The position numbers and the translations under genes were made by a program. A model generated the notes under the pieces. It ran no database searches and had not been told where the DNA came from. It was given only the letters and a program-made list of their open reading frames with translations. A stretch of 64,000 nt of DNA from DATJFQ01 sp035492775 (lineage in GTDB: Bacteria; Acidobacteriota; Vicinamibacteria; Vicinamibacterales; 2-12-FULL-66-21): contig DATJIW010000057.1 of assembly GCA_035492775.1 (NCBI GenBank), positions 1 through 64,000 on the forward strand. Reading direction: 5' to 3'. Of this stretch, positions 1-9,197 are shown piece by piece (position 1 is the stretch's first letter; each line of letters begins with the position of its first letter).

Positions 1-2
1 GG

Positions 3-1679
3 TCGACGAGCGCAGGTCCGCAAGTGCTGCGGAGACGCTCCGGAGGAGCCAACCAGCCGCTCAATATCGTGTTCATCTTCGGCGACCAGGAGCGGTACTT
101 TCCCGCGTGGCCCTCGGCGCTCTCATTGCCCGGTCACGAGCGGCTTCAGCGCGACGGAGTCACGTTCGAGAATCACTACACCAGCGCGATCATGTGCACG
201 CCGTCCCGGTCGGTGCTCATGACCGGTCTGCAGACGGCCGACACACGCATGTTCGACAACACCGACATGCCGTGGATAAAGAGCCTTGCCACGACGATTC
301 CCACGATCGGTCACATGCTGCGCAAGGCCGGCTATTACACCGCCTACAAGGGCAAGTGGCACCTCAATAAGGAATTCGACACGCAGGAGCCAAACAGGTT
401 GTTCACGAGCGAGATGGACGCCTACGGTTTCTCGGACTTCGTCGGGATTGGCGATCTCATCGGACATACTCTCGGCGGCTACGAGTTCGATCATGTCATC
501 ACAGGCAGCGCGATCAGCTGGCTCCGGCGTGTCGGCCGGCCGCTCTCGAACGAAGGCAAGCCCTGGAGCTTGTTCATGAGCCTCGTGAACCCGCACGACA
601 TCATGTACTTCGATACCGACGCGCCTGGCGAGAACGTGCAGAACAACGGCAGGCTGCTCAAACGTGCCGCGCCGGCACCGGATCACGACTTCTACAAAGC
701 CACGTGGGAAATGCCGGTGCCGGCCACGCTCCGGGAGCCGATGGACGCGCCCGCTCGTCCGCGCGCGCACGGCGAGTTCCTCAAGGTCTGGGACCACGTG
801 CTCGGACACATTCCGCTCGAAGAGGAACGCTGGAGGCGGTTCGACGATTTCTACATCAACTCGATCCGCACCATGGACCTCCAGCTCGCAAACCTCATGA
901 AGGAGCTCGACGCGCTCGGGCTGGCCGATCGCACGATCGTCGTGTTCACGTCGGACCATGGCGAAGCCGCGGGCGCCCACGGACTGCATGGCAAGGGGCC
1001 GTTCGCGTACCAAGAAGGGATCCACATCCCGCTGCTCGTCACACATCCGGACGTGAGCGGGGGACAATCGTGCCGGGCGTTGACCAGCCACATCGACATC
1101 GTGCCGACGCTGTTGGCGATGGCCGGCGTGTCCGCCGCTCGAAGAGGGGAACTGGCCGGCCGCGATCTGCCCGGCAAGGATCTGACGCCGGTGCTCGGGA
1201 ACGCCGCATCCGCCGATGTGCACGCGGCACGCCCGGGAATCCTGTTCACCTACAGCGCGCTGCTCACGAACGACGCGGGACTCATTGCCGTCGCCGGCGA
1301 AGCGATCGCATCGGGCAAGAACCCGCAGGAAGCGATGAAGAAGAGCGGCTTCACGCCGGACCTGAAGAAGCGCGGCAGCCTCCGCACCGTCTTCGACGGC
1401 CGATACAAGTTCTCGCGGTATTTCGCACCCGTTGACCGGAACAAGCCGGCGGACCTCGCGCAGCTCTATAAGGCAAACGACGTCGAACTGTTCGATCTCC
1501 AGACGGACCGAGCGGAAACGATCAATCTCGCCGCCGACCGCGACAAGAATGCAGACCTGATCGCCGAGATGAGCGGCAAGCTCGAAGCGCTCATCAAGGC
1601 GGAAATCGGTGATGACAACGGCCGCGAGATGCCCGACGTGACAAAGGTCACATGGACCATCGATCGGGCCGACCTCTGA
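3..1679 (+). CDS. Sulfatase (arylsulfatase/choline-sulfatase-like), 5' end outside window
   Basis: Predicted formylglycine-dependent sulfatase of the alkaline-phosphatase superfamily, hydrolysing a sulfate ester of unknown substrate. Counting from a GTG at 24, the modification motif CTPSR lies at residues 58-62, so Cys58 would become formylglycine. Metal-site motifs follow: NIVFIFGDQ near the start and SDHGEAAGAHG around residue 310. No stop precedes 24 in this frame, so the reading frame is open to the window edge and the true start, probably with a signal peptide, lies upstream; GTG 24 is only the first in-window option. The stop at 1679 is 30 bases before a broken MOSC gene. Family assignment is firm; substrate is unknown. 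Confidence 0.9.
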   Translation, partial: STSAGPQVLRRRSGGANQPLNIVFIFGDQERYFPAWPSALSLPGHERLQRDGVTFENHYTSAIMCTPSRSVLMTGLQTADTRMFDNTDMPWIKSLATTIPTIGHMLRKAGYYTAYKGKWHLNKEFDTQEPNRLFTSEMDAYGFSDFVGIGDLIGHTLGGYEFDHVITGSAISWLRRVGRPLSNEGKPWSLFMSLVNPHDIMYFDTDAPGENVQNNGRLLKRAAPAPDHDFYKATWEMPVPATLREPMDAPARPRAHGEFLKVWDHVLGHIPLEEERWRRFDDFYINSIRTMDLQLANLMKELDALGLADRTIVVFTSDHGEAAGAHGLHGKGPFAYQEGIHIPLLVTHPDVSGGQSCRALTSHIDIVPTLLAMAGVSAARRGELAGRDLPGKDLTPVLGNAASADVHAARPGILFTYSALLTNDAGLIAVAGEAIASGKNPQEAMKKSGFTPDLKKRGSLRTVFDGRYKFSRYFAPVDRNKPADLAQLYKANDVELFDLQTDRAETINLAADRDKNADLIAEMSGKLEALIKAEIGDDNGREMPDVTKVTWTIDRADL

Positions 1680-1709
1680 ACGCGCCGGACTGCACGGCTA
1701 CCACCGGTC

Positions 1710-2225
1710 GTGTCCCGCGACACCCATCCGCGCAACGGAACGCTCGTGTTCGTCGCTGAAATCTGGCGCTATCCGGTCAAGTCGATGGGCGGGGAACGCC
1801 TTGAACACGTCAACATCGGCGTCGACGGAATCGACGGCGACCGCACGGTCCACGTCGAGAACGGACACGGCCGTCTGGCGACTGCTCGAAAGTAGCTCGT
1901 CGCGACTGACGGTGCCATTGCGGCGTTCGGCCACGATGGCCGGCGGCTCCGGCCGAACATCGTCGTCGGAGGCGTGCCCGGCCTCGAGGAACGAAACTGG
2001 CCCGGACGATACTTGCGCATCGGCGACGTGATTATCGCGTTGGTCGACTTGCGCGCGCGATGCGTGATGACGACGTTCGATCCAGACACGCTCGTGCAGA
2101 ACGCGGACGTCCTGAAGGAAATCGTTCAACGCTTCGACGGGACCCTGGCGTTGAACGCGAGCGTCGTCCGCGGCAGCCGGATTCATGAGGGACAGGAAGT
2201 CAGCGTTATCGCCAGGGCCGGGTAG
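1710..2225 (+). pseudogene. MOSC-domain protein, broken by an internal deletion and a TAG stop
   Basis: MOSC proteins are related to the C-terminal sulfur-carrying domain of molybdenum-cofactor sulfurases. The frame starts at GTG 1710 with the typical N-terminal motif AEIWRYPVKSMGGERLE and GIDGDR, reads LATARK, and stops at TAG 1893-1895. In the same frame directly after the stop it resumes as LVATDGAIAAFGHDGRRLRP and continues through the MOSC signature RCVMTTFDPDT to the stop at 2225. Compared with full-length relatives as I remember them, about 70-80 residues that should lie between the two parts are missing and the stop sits exactly at the junction. This suggests an in-frame deletion plus a nonsense codon, or a collapsed assembly. 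A translated product is unlikely to be functional. Confidence 0.75.
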
Positions 2226-2302
2226 GACGCTCACCCAGGACGATGCGCGGCCTGCAATCATCCTGATGATTGGATCGGGATACGATCGGGCACCTCCGTG
2301 CC

Positions 2303-3379
2303 ATGACTGACAAGGATTCTCGTCGCGTCGAAGAGGAGAAGGCGACCCTCAAAGCAATTTTCACGTATCGGAGTCTGCAGCACGACATAGAACTCGTGCT
2401 GGAGGATACGGAACGCGCGATGTTCGCGGACGCGAATCGTCGCGGGCAACCGTTGTACGGGATCGCCAGCAAATTCGTGCTCGACTGCTATTACGAACGG
2501 GGGGCCCTCGAACCGTTGGTCAAGGCCTATAGCAGTCAGCCGTACCGGGTCGCGTCGAGATTCGACCGCCTGCTGCGACACCTGGCGGACGCGCAGCGCG
2601 TCGACTTGATCGAGCGCTTCTGGACCTCGATCGCACGCGTGACCCGCGCGGAATTTCTATATCAGCGTCCCCGGCGCGACTACGGCGACGCTGCGGGAGC
2701 ACAGGAATTCAAGAACTACGCGCTGGAAGCATATGCGCGCGGGATCGAGTGCTTGACGAAGCTGGGTCGATCCGATGTCGCTGACGGGTTGACCCGGGAA
2801 CGTACCGCTCTGCTCGAGGAGCGCTTTCGCTCGCTGTCCCCGCCGTCCGATTTGCGCCGCGTCGACGCATCGGTGTTCTGGGAGTTGATTTCGACCACCC
2901 GTTCACGATCGTCAACGACGATCGAACAGCTTGCCGCGCTGGGCGGGTCGTTGCTCGCACTCAAAGGCACCGAAATCAAGCGATTTGGCCTCCTCTACGT
3001 AAAGTTTATGCGGCGGCTGCACCACTGGAACGTCTGGGCCCTCGCGTATGCGGCACGCGGCGGCTGCTCGGACGGGGCGTTCGAAGCGTTCCGCACATGG
3101 TTGATTCTGCAAGGCGACCCGGCCCTTCTCGACCTGTGCGTCACGGACCCGACACAGGCGGCTGAACGTGTGACTCCGCACCCCGATCTGCCCGACGGAC
3201 CCTGCCTGATGACGATCGAGGAAGCGTACTTTCACAGGAGGGGCGCACCGCTCGCATTGCCGCCGATCGATCTCAAGAGCCCGCGGGGTGTCGAATGGAC
3301 GGAGGAGGCGTTCGCGACCAGGTATCCAGAGCTCCTGCGGCGTTATGCGCCCCCGGGCGGTCCGGTGCATTTTCCTTGA
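2303..3379 (+). CDS. DUF4240-domain protein
   Basis: Soluble protein of 358 residues. The C-terminal half matches the DUF4240 pattern: VFWELISTTR, an alpha-helical stretch, then HHWNVWALAYAARGGCSDGAF and FRTWLILQGDPALLD. The domain's function is unknown. The N-terminal half is a charged helical region with no family I recognise. An in-frame TTG lies at 2270, but ATG 2303 (MTDKDSRRVEEEK) is the better start; neither has a clear Shine-Dalgarno sequence. The 3' end overlaps the convergent antiporter-like gene by 107 bases. No evidence links it to the neighbouring inorganic-carbon locus. Confidence 0.7.
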   Translation: MTDKDSRRVEEEKATLKAIFTYRSLQHDIELVLEDTERAMFADANRRGQPLYGIASKFVLDCYYERGALEPLVKAYSSQPYRVASRFDRLLRHLADAQRVDLIERFWTSIARVTRAEFLYQRPRRDYGDAAGAQEFKNYALEAYARGIECLTKLGRSDVADGLTRERTALLEERFRSLSPPSDLRRVDASVFWELISTTRSRSSTTIEQLAALGGSLLALKGTEIKRFGLLYVKFMRRLHHWNVWALAYAARGGCSDGAFEAFRTWLILQGDPALLDLCVTDPTQAAERVTPHPDLPDGPCLMTIEEAYFHRRGAPLALPPIDLKSPRGVEWTEEAFATRYPELLRRYAPPGGPVHFP

Positions 3380-4787
3380 GCTCGCCCTGCATGCGCACTC
3401 GTCGCAGCCGCAGAATCTCGTCGCCGGCCGCGAACCGCGAATCGACGAGCGGGCGAGGCGCGACACCGAAACCGACAAGCGCGATCACGAGCGCCACGAA
3501 AGTCCACGCTTCCCGGCGCGTCAACCCGAACCGCAGTCCCGAATGCGCCAGCGGATCCGAGCGGCCGCAAAAGAGCGAAAAGTACATCCGAAGCACGGCA
3601 AGTCCGGTCAGCGCAGACGCAAGAACGACGGCGAAGCCCATCACGGGAAAAACGTCGACGGCACCGTCCACCAGGAGTTCCTGACCGACGAACCCGAGCG
3701 TGCCAGGGAAGCCGGTGCACGCCAGTCCCATGGCGAGGAAGCTCACCGCCAGCAGCGGCATGCGCTCGTACCCACCGTGATACGTGGTGAGATCGAGGCG
3801 CCCGCGGCGCGTCTCGAGGACGAGGACGCAGCGGGCGAGTCCGGCAAACGCCAAACCGGCCGACAGCCAGACGAGCAGCCCGCCCGCCAGGGCGCTCGCG
3901 CTGGTGCAGTCGAGGCCAGCCATCACGAGCGCGGACTGACTCATGAACAGGTACCCGCACGCCCGGCGTGCACTCGTCTGGACGAGCGCCAGTGCTGCAC
4001 CGTAGACGGCGGTCCCGAGCGCCAGGATCGCAATCATCCGCAACATGTCGGGAGACGCGCGCGGCACTATCAGCACGACAGTCATATACGCGCCTATCTG
4101 AGGCGCGCTGAACAGAATGGCGGGCCCCAGCCGTCCCTGATCGAATACCTCCGGCACCCATGCGTGGAAGGGAACGATTCCTTTTCGCACGAGCGCCGCG
4201 ATCACGATCAGCCACATGCCCGCTGTTTCGATCGTCGTGTTCTGCACACCCGGACCGATCAGCAGCACGACCCCAACGCCAAACAACAGCGTCGAGAAAC
4301 CCAGATAAGCCGCCACAACGCGGCGCTGATATCGATGCGCCGGGTCCGCCAGGGCAGACAGGAATGTCGAGACGGAGGCGACCGACAGGAGCAGCAGCAC
4401 GACCGCGCTCTCGGTAAGAAAGGATGCGAGCGTGATGAGAGTCGCCAGGGCGGTACGCCGCAATCCGCCCCGATCGAGCGCCGCGCGCGGCGTCACCGCA
4501 ACGGTGAGCAGCCACAGACCGGACGCGAACGGCAAGAGGACGGCCGAGAGCGTATCGATTCGAAGGATGGCCTCTCCGCCCGGAACCCAACTCAGCGCGG
4601 CACTGCGGATCGAGACGGCGCGCAGGGGCGGCGAGACAGCGATGACGAGCGCCGTCAGCGACATAGCTGCCGCGGACACAACGGCGAGGCGCCGGAGGCG
4701 CTCTACGTCAACGCGGAGAAACGATGCGCCGATCACGAGAGCGGGCAGGGCCGCCAGAGCGACGAGCCAGATGCGGGCGTCACTCAT
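3273..4787 (-). CDS. NuoM/NuoN-like proton-antiporter membrane subunit, third gene of the DAB locus
   Basis: Hydrophobic protein of 504 residues with about 13-14 predicted membrane helices, related to proton-pumping subunits of complex I and Mrp antiporters (PF00361 family). Visible signatures are the lysine helix RKGIVPFHAWVPE and GFPGTLGFVGQELLVDGA. The second conserved lysine segment reads ARRACGYLFMSQ, with arginine in place of the usual lysine. It overlaps the upstream NuoL-like gene by 8 bases (ATGAGTGA), so it is translationally coupled. A standard DAB system has one antiporter subunit; this would be a second one. The last ~45 residues are hydrophilic and overlap the convergent DUF4240 gene, so the natural end may be earlier. 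The role in inorganic-carbon uptake is inferred from context. Confidence 0.8.
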   Translation of the reverse strand: MSDARIWLVALAALPALVIGASFLRVDVERLRRLAVVSAAAMSLTALVIAVSPPLRAVSIRSAALSWVPGGEAILRIDTLSAVLLPFASGLWLLTVAVTPRAALDRGGLRRTALATLITLASFLTESAVVLLLLSVASVSTFLSALADPAHRYQRRVVAAYLGFSTLLFGVGVVLLIGPGVQNTTIETAGMWLIVIAALVRKGIVPFHAWVPEVFDQGRLGPAILFSAPQIGAYMTVVLIVPRASPDMLRMIAILALGTAVYGAALALVQTSARRACGYLFMSQSALVMAGLDCTSASALAGGLLVWLSAGLAFAGLARCVLVLETRRGRLDLTTYHGGYERMPLLAVSFLAMGLACTGFPGTLGFVGQELLVDGAVDVFPVMGFAVVLASALTGLAVLRMYFSLFCGRSDPLAHSGLRFGLTRREAWTFVALVIALVGFGVAPRPLVDSRFAAGDEILRLRRVRMQGELKENAPDRPGAHNAAGALDTWSRTPPPSIRHPAGS

Positions 4788-6147
4788 CGTGATCCTCGCC
4801 TCCCTCGATCGCGACGATCCGCCGCGCGGGCAACACGAGGTCGCACAGCCATCTGTCGAGGCGTGTCAGTTGCCTCGCGAGTCGCGTAAAGGGCTCGACC
4901 ACGGCCCGGTCCAGGATCCCGTCGAGGAATCCGCGCTCGAGGGCGATCAGGAACAAGCGGCGGCGCAGCCGATCCGGGGCCACCGCTCCGAGGTAGCGCC
5001 CGGCTGAAGAAGGCTGGTTGCCGATGGCCTCTTCCGTTCCGTGCAGATCGTGAAGGACGTTCGGAGCCGACAGGAATTGCAGGAGTCGAAAGCAGGCGTG
5101 TCCTGCCAGATGGACGAACGCGATCGTGTACCAGCCGATCGCGATCTCGACGACGATGATGCCGACCTGCGTGAGGGACGCATATGCCAGCGACGATTTC
5201 ACATCGCTCTGCACGCGCGTCGTGATCCCGGCGAACACAGCCGTCGCGGCACCGAGACCGGCGGCGAGGAAGCGCGCCACGGGCGCCTGTTCGAGCAGCG
5301 GCGCCGACCGCAGCAACAGAAAACAGCCGGCATGAATCGACAGCGATCCGTAGTAAACGGCGCTCGACGGCGTCGGTCCCTCCATCGCGCGCGGCAGCCA
5401 GCTCGAGAACGGCAGCAGCGCACTCTTGCCGGCGACCGCCACGATGAGCAGCACGGCGATGATGGTCGAGTCCGCTCCCGTCAGCTGCATCGTCGACGCC
5501 GCGCCGACTCGGCCAAACAGGAGCGAGAGGCTGTCGGTGCCGGCGACGTGGCGCAGCAGAACTGCCGCCGACAGCATGGCGGCATCGCTGATCCGGTAGA
5601 CCGAGAACACGCGCACCGCATTGGATACGGCTGCGGGCCGGTCGTGAAAAAACGCGACGAGCAGCGCCGAACTGAGGCCGACAAATTCCCATCCGATGAA
5701 GAGCACCTCGACGTTCCCGGCCAGCGCGACCAGCAGCATGCCGGTCACGAACATGGCCAGCAGGACGAAGTACCGGTTGTAGCCGGATTCCCGGTGCAGA
5801 TATCGAAAGGAAAACGCAGACACGACGCCCGCGATCGCGGCGGAGAGCGCGGCGAACCCGAGCGAGAGGCGGTCGACCAGGAATTCGATCGCGATGCCGC
5901 CCTCGTGGGAGGCTGACCATGCGCCGTACGTCAGGAGCTGCGCGCCCGTTCCCGTTGTTCGGTACACCACGAGCGCCATTGACAGAGCAGCGCACGAGAT
6001 CATCATCAAGCCGGCGGCGAGCGTGCCCGTCCAGCGCTCCGGCAGGCGCCGGTCAATGAGCGACGTGCCGCCGAGCAGCACGAGCAGGACAGCGGGCGAT
6101 CCGACCCCGACGAGCACCAGCAAGGTGAGCGGCAGGCTCAGCGTCAT
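4780..6147 (-). CDS. dabB: DabB-like (NuoL-related) proton-antiporter subunit of inorganic-carbon transporter
   Basis: 455-residue membrane protein of the NuoL/MrpA family. Signatures include GWEFVGLSSALLV with the conserved glutamate, GKSALLPFSSWLPRAMEGPTP with the conserved lysine, and DVKSSLAYASLTQVG. It lacks the long lateral helix of NuoL, as DabB proteins do, and ends in a cytoplasmic tail of about 80 residues. DabB is known to couple an ion gradient to DabA so that CO2 is captured as bicarbonate. It overlaps the dabA stop by 4 bases (ATGA) and the next antiporter-like gene by 8 bases, so the three are one transcription unit. Identity rests on the dabA neighbour as much as on sequence. 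Confidence 0.85.
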   Translation of the reverse strand: MTLSLPLTLLVLVGVGSPAVLLVLLGGTSLIDRRLPERWTGTLAAGLMMISCAALSMALVVYRTTGTGAQLLTYGAWSASHEGGIAIEFLVDRLSLGFAALSAAIAGVVSAFSFRYLHRESGYNRYFVLLAMFVTGMLLVALAGNVEVLFIGWEFVGLSSALLVAFFHDRPAAVSNAVRVFSVYRISDAAMLSAAVLLRHVAGTDSLSLLFGRVGAASTMQLTGADSTIIAVLLIVAVAGKSALLPFSSWLPRAMEGPTPSSAVYYGSLSIHAGCFLLLRSAPLLEQAPVARFLAAGLGAATAVFAGITTRVQSDVKSSLAYASLTQVGIIVVEIAIGWYTIAFVHLAGHACFRLLQFLSAPNVLHDLHGTEEAIGNQPSSAGRYLGAVAPDRLRRRLFLIALERGFLDGILDRAVVEPFTRLARQLTRLDRWLCDLVLPARRIVAIEGGEDHDE

Positions 6148-9100
6148 GCCGGTGGCGCCGCCTCATCCACGCGTCCGACCGGGGCGGCTGAAGATCCCGG
6201 CATGATCGCCACCGGGTGAAGGAATCCGCGCTTCCCCTGATACCACGCGGCAGAATCGCCCTCGACGACCTGAAGCGCATGCTCGGGTCGATGCGGGACG
6301 AAGCCCGTGGAGCGGAGCTCCGACAACACGCCGGAGTCCGGATCGAGGGAGGCGAGCCAAATCCACCGGTTTCGCACCAGGCGCTCGATGCCTGGATTGC
6401 CCTGCACGATGCGCAGCACACGATCCCGGGGACCTTCGACGACGAGCGCCAGTCGGCTGGGCTCGTGGATTTCGACCATCTGCCATGGAAGGCCGGTCCG
6501 CAGGTCGCTTTGGGCGCCGTCCATCACGCCGAGCAACGAGGTGACGTTGTGCGGCAGCTTCGTGCCGCAGCCGTACCCCGACGGATCGACGTAGCTGAAG
6601 TAGTACTCGAGGCTGATGCCGGCGACGACCGGCACCACCGCGGACAGGACGCGCGCGAGGATCGCACCGTCGTGGTCCAGAGCCGGATCGTACGAGACCA
6701 GAAACGCACGCCGATCGAGAAACAGCCCGCGTGTCCGGGCCCGCCGGCCGATGATGCAGAACGCATTTGTCGCATGGCCGTACTCGGGCCGCGGCTGCGC
6801 CAAATCGGCAGCACGTCCCTGCACGTGAGCCAGCGCCGCCAACGGCGGATACCATCGCGGGACCGCGTCGAACCGTCGGCAGCGTTCGTGCGCCTCGCGC
6901 CGCCGTGCCGTCTCAATCGTCTCAACGGCCCGCTCGAACAGAGGACGGCAGCCCACAGGGATGAGATCCTCATCGAAGAAAGTGACCGCGTTGTCGCAGG
7001 TATTGCGCTGTGCCCCGACAAACCAGGTTGTCGCCTGGATCGGCAGACCTTCGGCGGTCAGCAGATCGCGCACGCGCGGATCGTTGGCCATCTGAGAGAA
7101 CGCCCGGGCGTTTGGCCCGCCGCGTCCGCCACCGCACGCACCGCAGTCGTGGGCCGACTCGTGAGGGTTGTTGAGGCTGATCGAGCCGTGGCCGATGACG
7201 AGCACGAGAGGCGAGAGGCGATCCCGAATCCCGATGTCCTCGAGAACGCGCCGCACGATATCCGCCATCTCCCGCACCGTGAACCCTGAATGCCTTCCGA
7301 TGGGCGGCGCGACGTGGTCGCGATTCAGCTGCAGACGGGTCCGGACGGCAGTGATCGACGTTTCCTGTACGCGGCTCCACCGGGACGAGAGCCACGGGAA
7401 GACCACGCGCACGATCAGCGGCACAAGCGCCAGCCAGCCGAACGCGGTCATCAGCACCGCGCCGCGGACGGGCAGCCGGCTGCCCAGATGCACGTTGTAG
7501 CCGAGGAATCCAGCGGCGCGCCGTTGGAAACGGCGCGAGCGTCCCGTGAAGCGATCGCTGTCGGGGTCGATCTCGGCCACGTAGTGATCGGGACGGATCG
7601 CCACAGGGCAGAGCGGCCGCGGGTGCGCGTCGGACACGCCCTGGTGATACATGGCCACGCTGAAGAATCCGGGCGTGCTGAACGTCTCGCAGGCCGGCTC
7701 GACTTCCTCCAGGTGGCGTCGGAAGGATTCCTCCCGCTCGTCGAGACAGAACATGGCCTGGAACGCGGGCGGCTCGGGAAGCTCTCGCGGCGAGTGACAG
7801 CTCAGCGCGTCGTACAGACGATAACGAATCGTTCGTTCGAACGCCTGGTGCAGAATCCGGCGTTGACGCACGCCATCGAGCTCGCGAAGTTCGGACTCGA
7901 GCTCCGTCACGTTACGAGTGGTCCACTGTTCCACGATCGATGCATCAAGGCCGTGGAGTTGCGCCACGTGAAAGAGCGGCCAGGCACGCTCGAGCGCCGT
8001 GGGGGCCGGTGGGCGACGGAGCTGATTCCGCAGCCAGGGGCGCAGGTCCGACAGCGGACCGCGAAAGGAGAGTTGTCGCGCTGCCTGATCGAGCGCCGCG
8101 CGTTCGAACAGCAGGCGGACCGCGAGGTATCCGCGCAACGTCACGGTGAGATCCCTCGCCGGGACGCGGTCGGGCCGCTCTTCGATCTGACGCACGATGC
8201 CGGCCCATCCTCGGAGCGCCAGCAGTTCGGCGCTCAAATAGTCCGCACACTCGTCATTTTCACCAGGGGCGACACCGAGCCGGGTCAGCGAGTTCGCGAT
8301 CGAGCTCAGCGCGGTCCGTCCGGCGGCGCGGTCTTCGGAGACGAGCCGCGGCAGTGTTCGCGCCCACTGCCCGCACTGTGCCGCCAGCGACGCGCTGTAG
8401 ATCTCCAGAAAGCAGCCATGGATGCCGCGGTTCCTTTCCGGCATCGACCAGTGCGCGAGGCCCTGATCGAGATAGCCCGCCAGGAATCGAATGAGCGGTG
8501 GATGGATCCAGGCATCGCTGTCAGGGCCGTGCACTGCCAGGAGCCAGTCGCGATGGCGAAGCGGCGGATTCTCCGCCACGGCGACTGCCGATTCGGGCGT
8601 GCGGCCGACCGCCTCGACACAGGCGTTCCAGAGCCTGCGCACTGCTCGCCGTTCCTCGCCTACGCGATCGTCCAGTTCGCTCAAAGCGGCCGACGCAGAT
8701 CGCGCACTTGCCGGCAGGTCGTTCCGGAATCGCGACAACGCCGTCGTCTCTTCGAGGATCCACGACAGCTCAGGGCCGGTCACCGCAGGAATACCGTGCA
8801 GGACGACGGCTCGCCAGAGGTCGAAGCGGGACGCGACGCCAGCCACGTCCTGCGCGCCGCTGGTGCCAAGCTGTTCGGCGAGTAATGACTCGACGTCCCT
8901 GGCGAGAATACGGCCCGCCGCGAGCTTGTCGCGATACCGCGACTCGGCCAGGAACGGTTCACGGTCCAGCCGTTTGGCGGCGCGCTCGACGGCCTCTTCG
9001 AACGGGAGGTGCTCGAATGCGTGGAGGGTGTTGTGGTGAATGAAGATGCTGATGGGGCCCTGTGCCGGCAGCAGGTGCGCCAGGCGATCGATCACACGGG

Positions 9101-9152
9101 TCAGCGGATGGTCCGGGCCGCCGGCATCGGGTGGGCTGGCATCATTGATCAT
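6144..9152 (-). CDS. dabA: DabA (DUF2309/UPF0753) zinc-dependent subunit of inorganic-carbon transporter
   Basis: 1002-residue protein of the DUF2309 family, the beta-carbonic-anhydrase-like subunit of DAB complexes that accumulate bicarbonate in the cytoplasm. The four expected zinc ligands are present: Cys469 and Asp471 in FCLDERE, His655 in VIGHGS, and Cys670 in HDCGACGGG. The His-to-Cys spacing of 15 equals that I recall for the Halothiobacillus protein (His524/Cys539). A hydrophobic stretch VLMTAFGWLALVPLIVRVVFPW lies between the two ligand pairs. ATG 9152 is followed on the minus strand by two overlapping antiporter-like genes. A divergent ArsR-family gene starts 45 bases away and likely controls the operon. 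Length is at the upper end for the family. Confidence 0.92.
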   Translation of the reverse strand: MINDASPPDAGGPDHPLTRVIDRLAHLLPAQGPISIFIHHNTLHAFEHLPFEEAVERAAKRLDREPFLAESRYRDKLAAGRILARDVESLLAEQLGTSGAQDVAGVASRFDLWRAVVLHGIPAVTGPELSWILEETTALSRFRNDLPASARSASAALSELDDRVGEERRAVRRLWNACVEAVGRTPESAVAVAENPPLRHRDWLLAVHGPDSDAWIHPPLIRFLAGYLDQGLAHWSMPERNRGIHGCFLEIYSASLAAQCGQWARTLPRLVSEDRAAGRTALSSIANSLTRLGVAPGENDECADYLSAELLALRGWAGIVRQIEERPDRVPARDLTVTLRGYLAVRLLFERAALDQAARQLSFRGPLSDLRPWLRNQLRRPPAPTALERAWPLFHVAQLHGLDASIVEQWTTRNVTELESELRELDGVRQRRILHQAFERTIRYRLYDALSCHSPRELPEPPAFQAMFCLDEREESFRRHLEEVEPACETFSTPGFFSVAMYHQGVSDAHPRPLCPVAIRPDHYVAEIDPDSDRFTGRSRRFQRRAAGFLGYNVHLGSRLPVRGAVLMTAFGWLALVPLIVRVVFPWLSSRWSRVQETSITAVRTRLQLNRDHVAPPIGRHSGFTVREMADIVRRVLEDIGIRDRLSPLVLVIGHGSISLNNPHESAHDCGACGGGRGGPNARAFSQMANDPRVRDLLTAEGLPIQATTWFVGAQRNTCDNAVTFFDEDLIPVGCRPLFERAVETIETARRREAHERCRRFDAVPRWYPPLAALAHVQGRAADLAQPRPEYGHATNAFCIIGRRARTRGLFLDRRAFLVSYDPALDHDGAILARVLSAVVPVVAGISLEYYFSYVDPSGYGCGTKLPHNVTSLLGVMDGAQSDLRTGLPWQMVEIHEPSRLALVVEGPRDRVLRIVQGNPGIERLVRNRWIWLASLDPDSGVLSELRSTGFVPHRPEHALQVVEGDSAAWYQGKRGFLHPVAIMPGSSAAPVGRVDEAAPPA

Positions 9153-9173
9153 CGATGGCGTAACGATATAGAG

Positions 9174-9185
9174 ATATTCTAATAT
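9174..9185. promoter_or_regulatory. Candidate ArsR operator between dabA and the regulator
   Basis: An AT-rich inverted repeat, ATATT-CT-AATAT, lies in the 45-base gap between the divergent dabA and arsR-like starts, inside an AT-rich patch (about 9163-9190) that stands out from the GC-rich surroundings. Short AT-rich dyads are typical of ArsR/SmtB operators. Binding is inferred. Confidence 0.5.
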
Positions 9186-9197
9186 TGTAAATCACTC

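Noticed and set aside
123..1223. Long minus-strand reading frame opposite the sulfatase
   Set aside because: Arg/Pro/His-rich shadow of the sulfatase gene; no domain sense.
3288..4889. 533-codon plus-strand frame
   Set aside because: Antisense to the antiporter-like gene; the translation is rich in Arg, Gln and Asp repeats, typical of GC-rich shadows.
7290..8885. 531-codon plus-strand frame
   Set aside because: Antisense to dabA, whose conserved zinc motifs fix the true strand.
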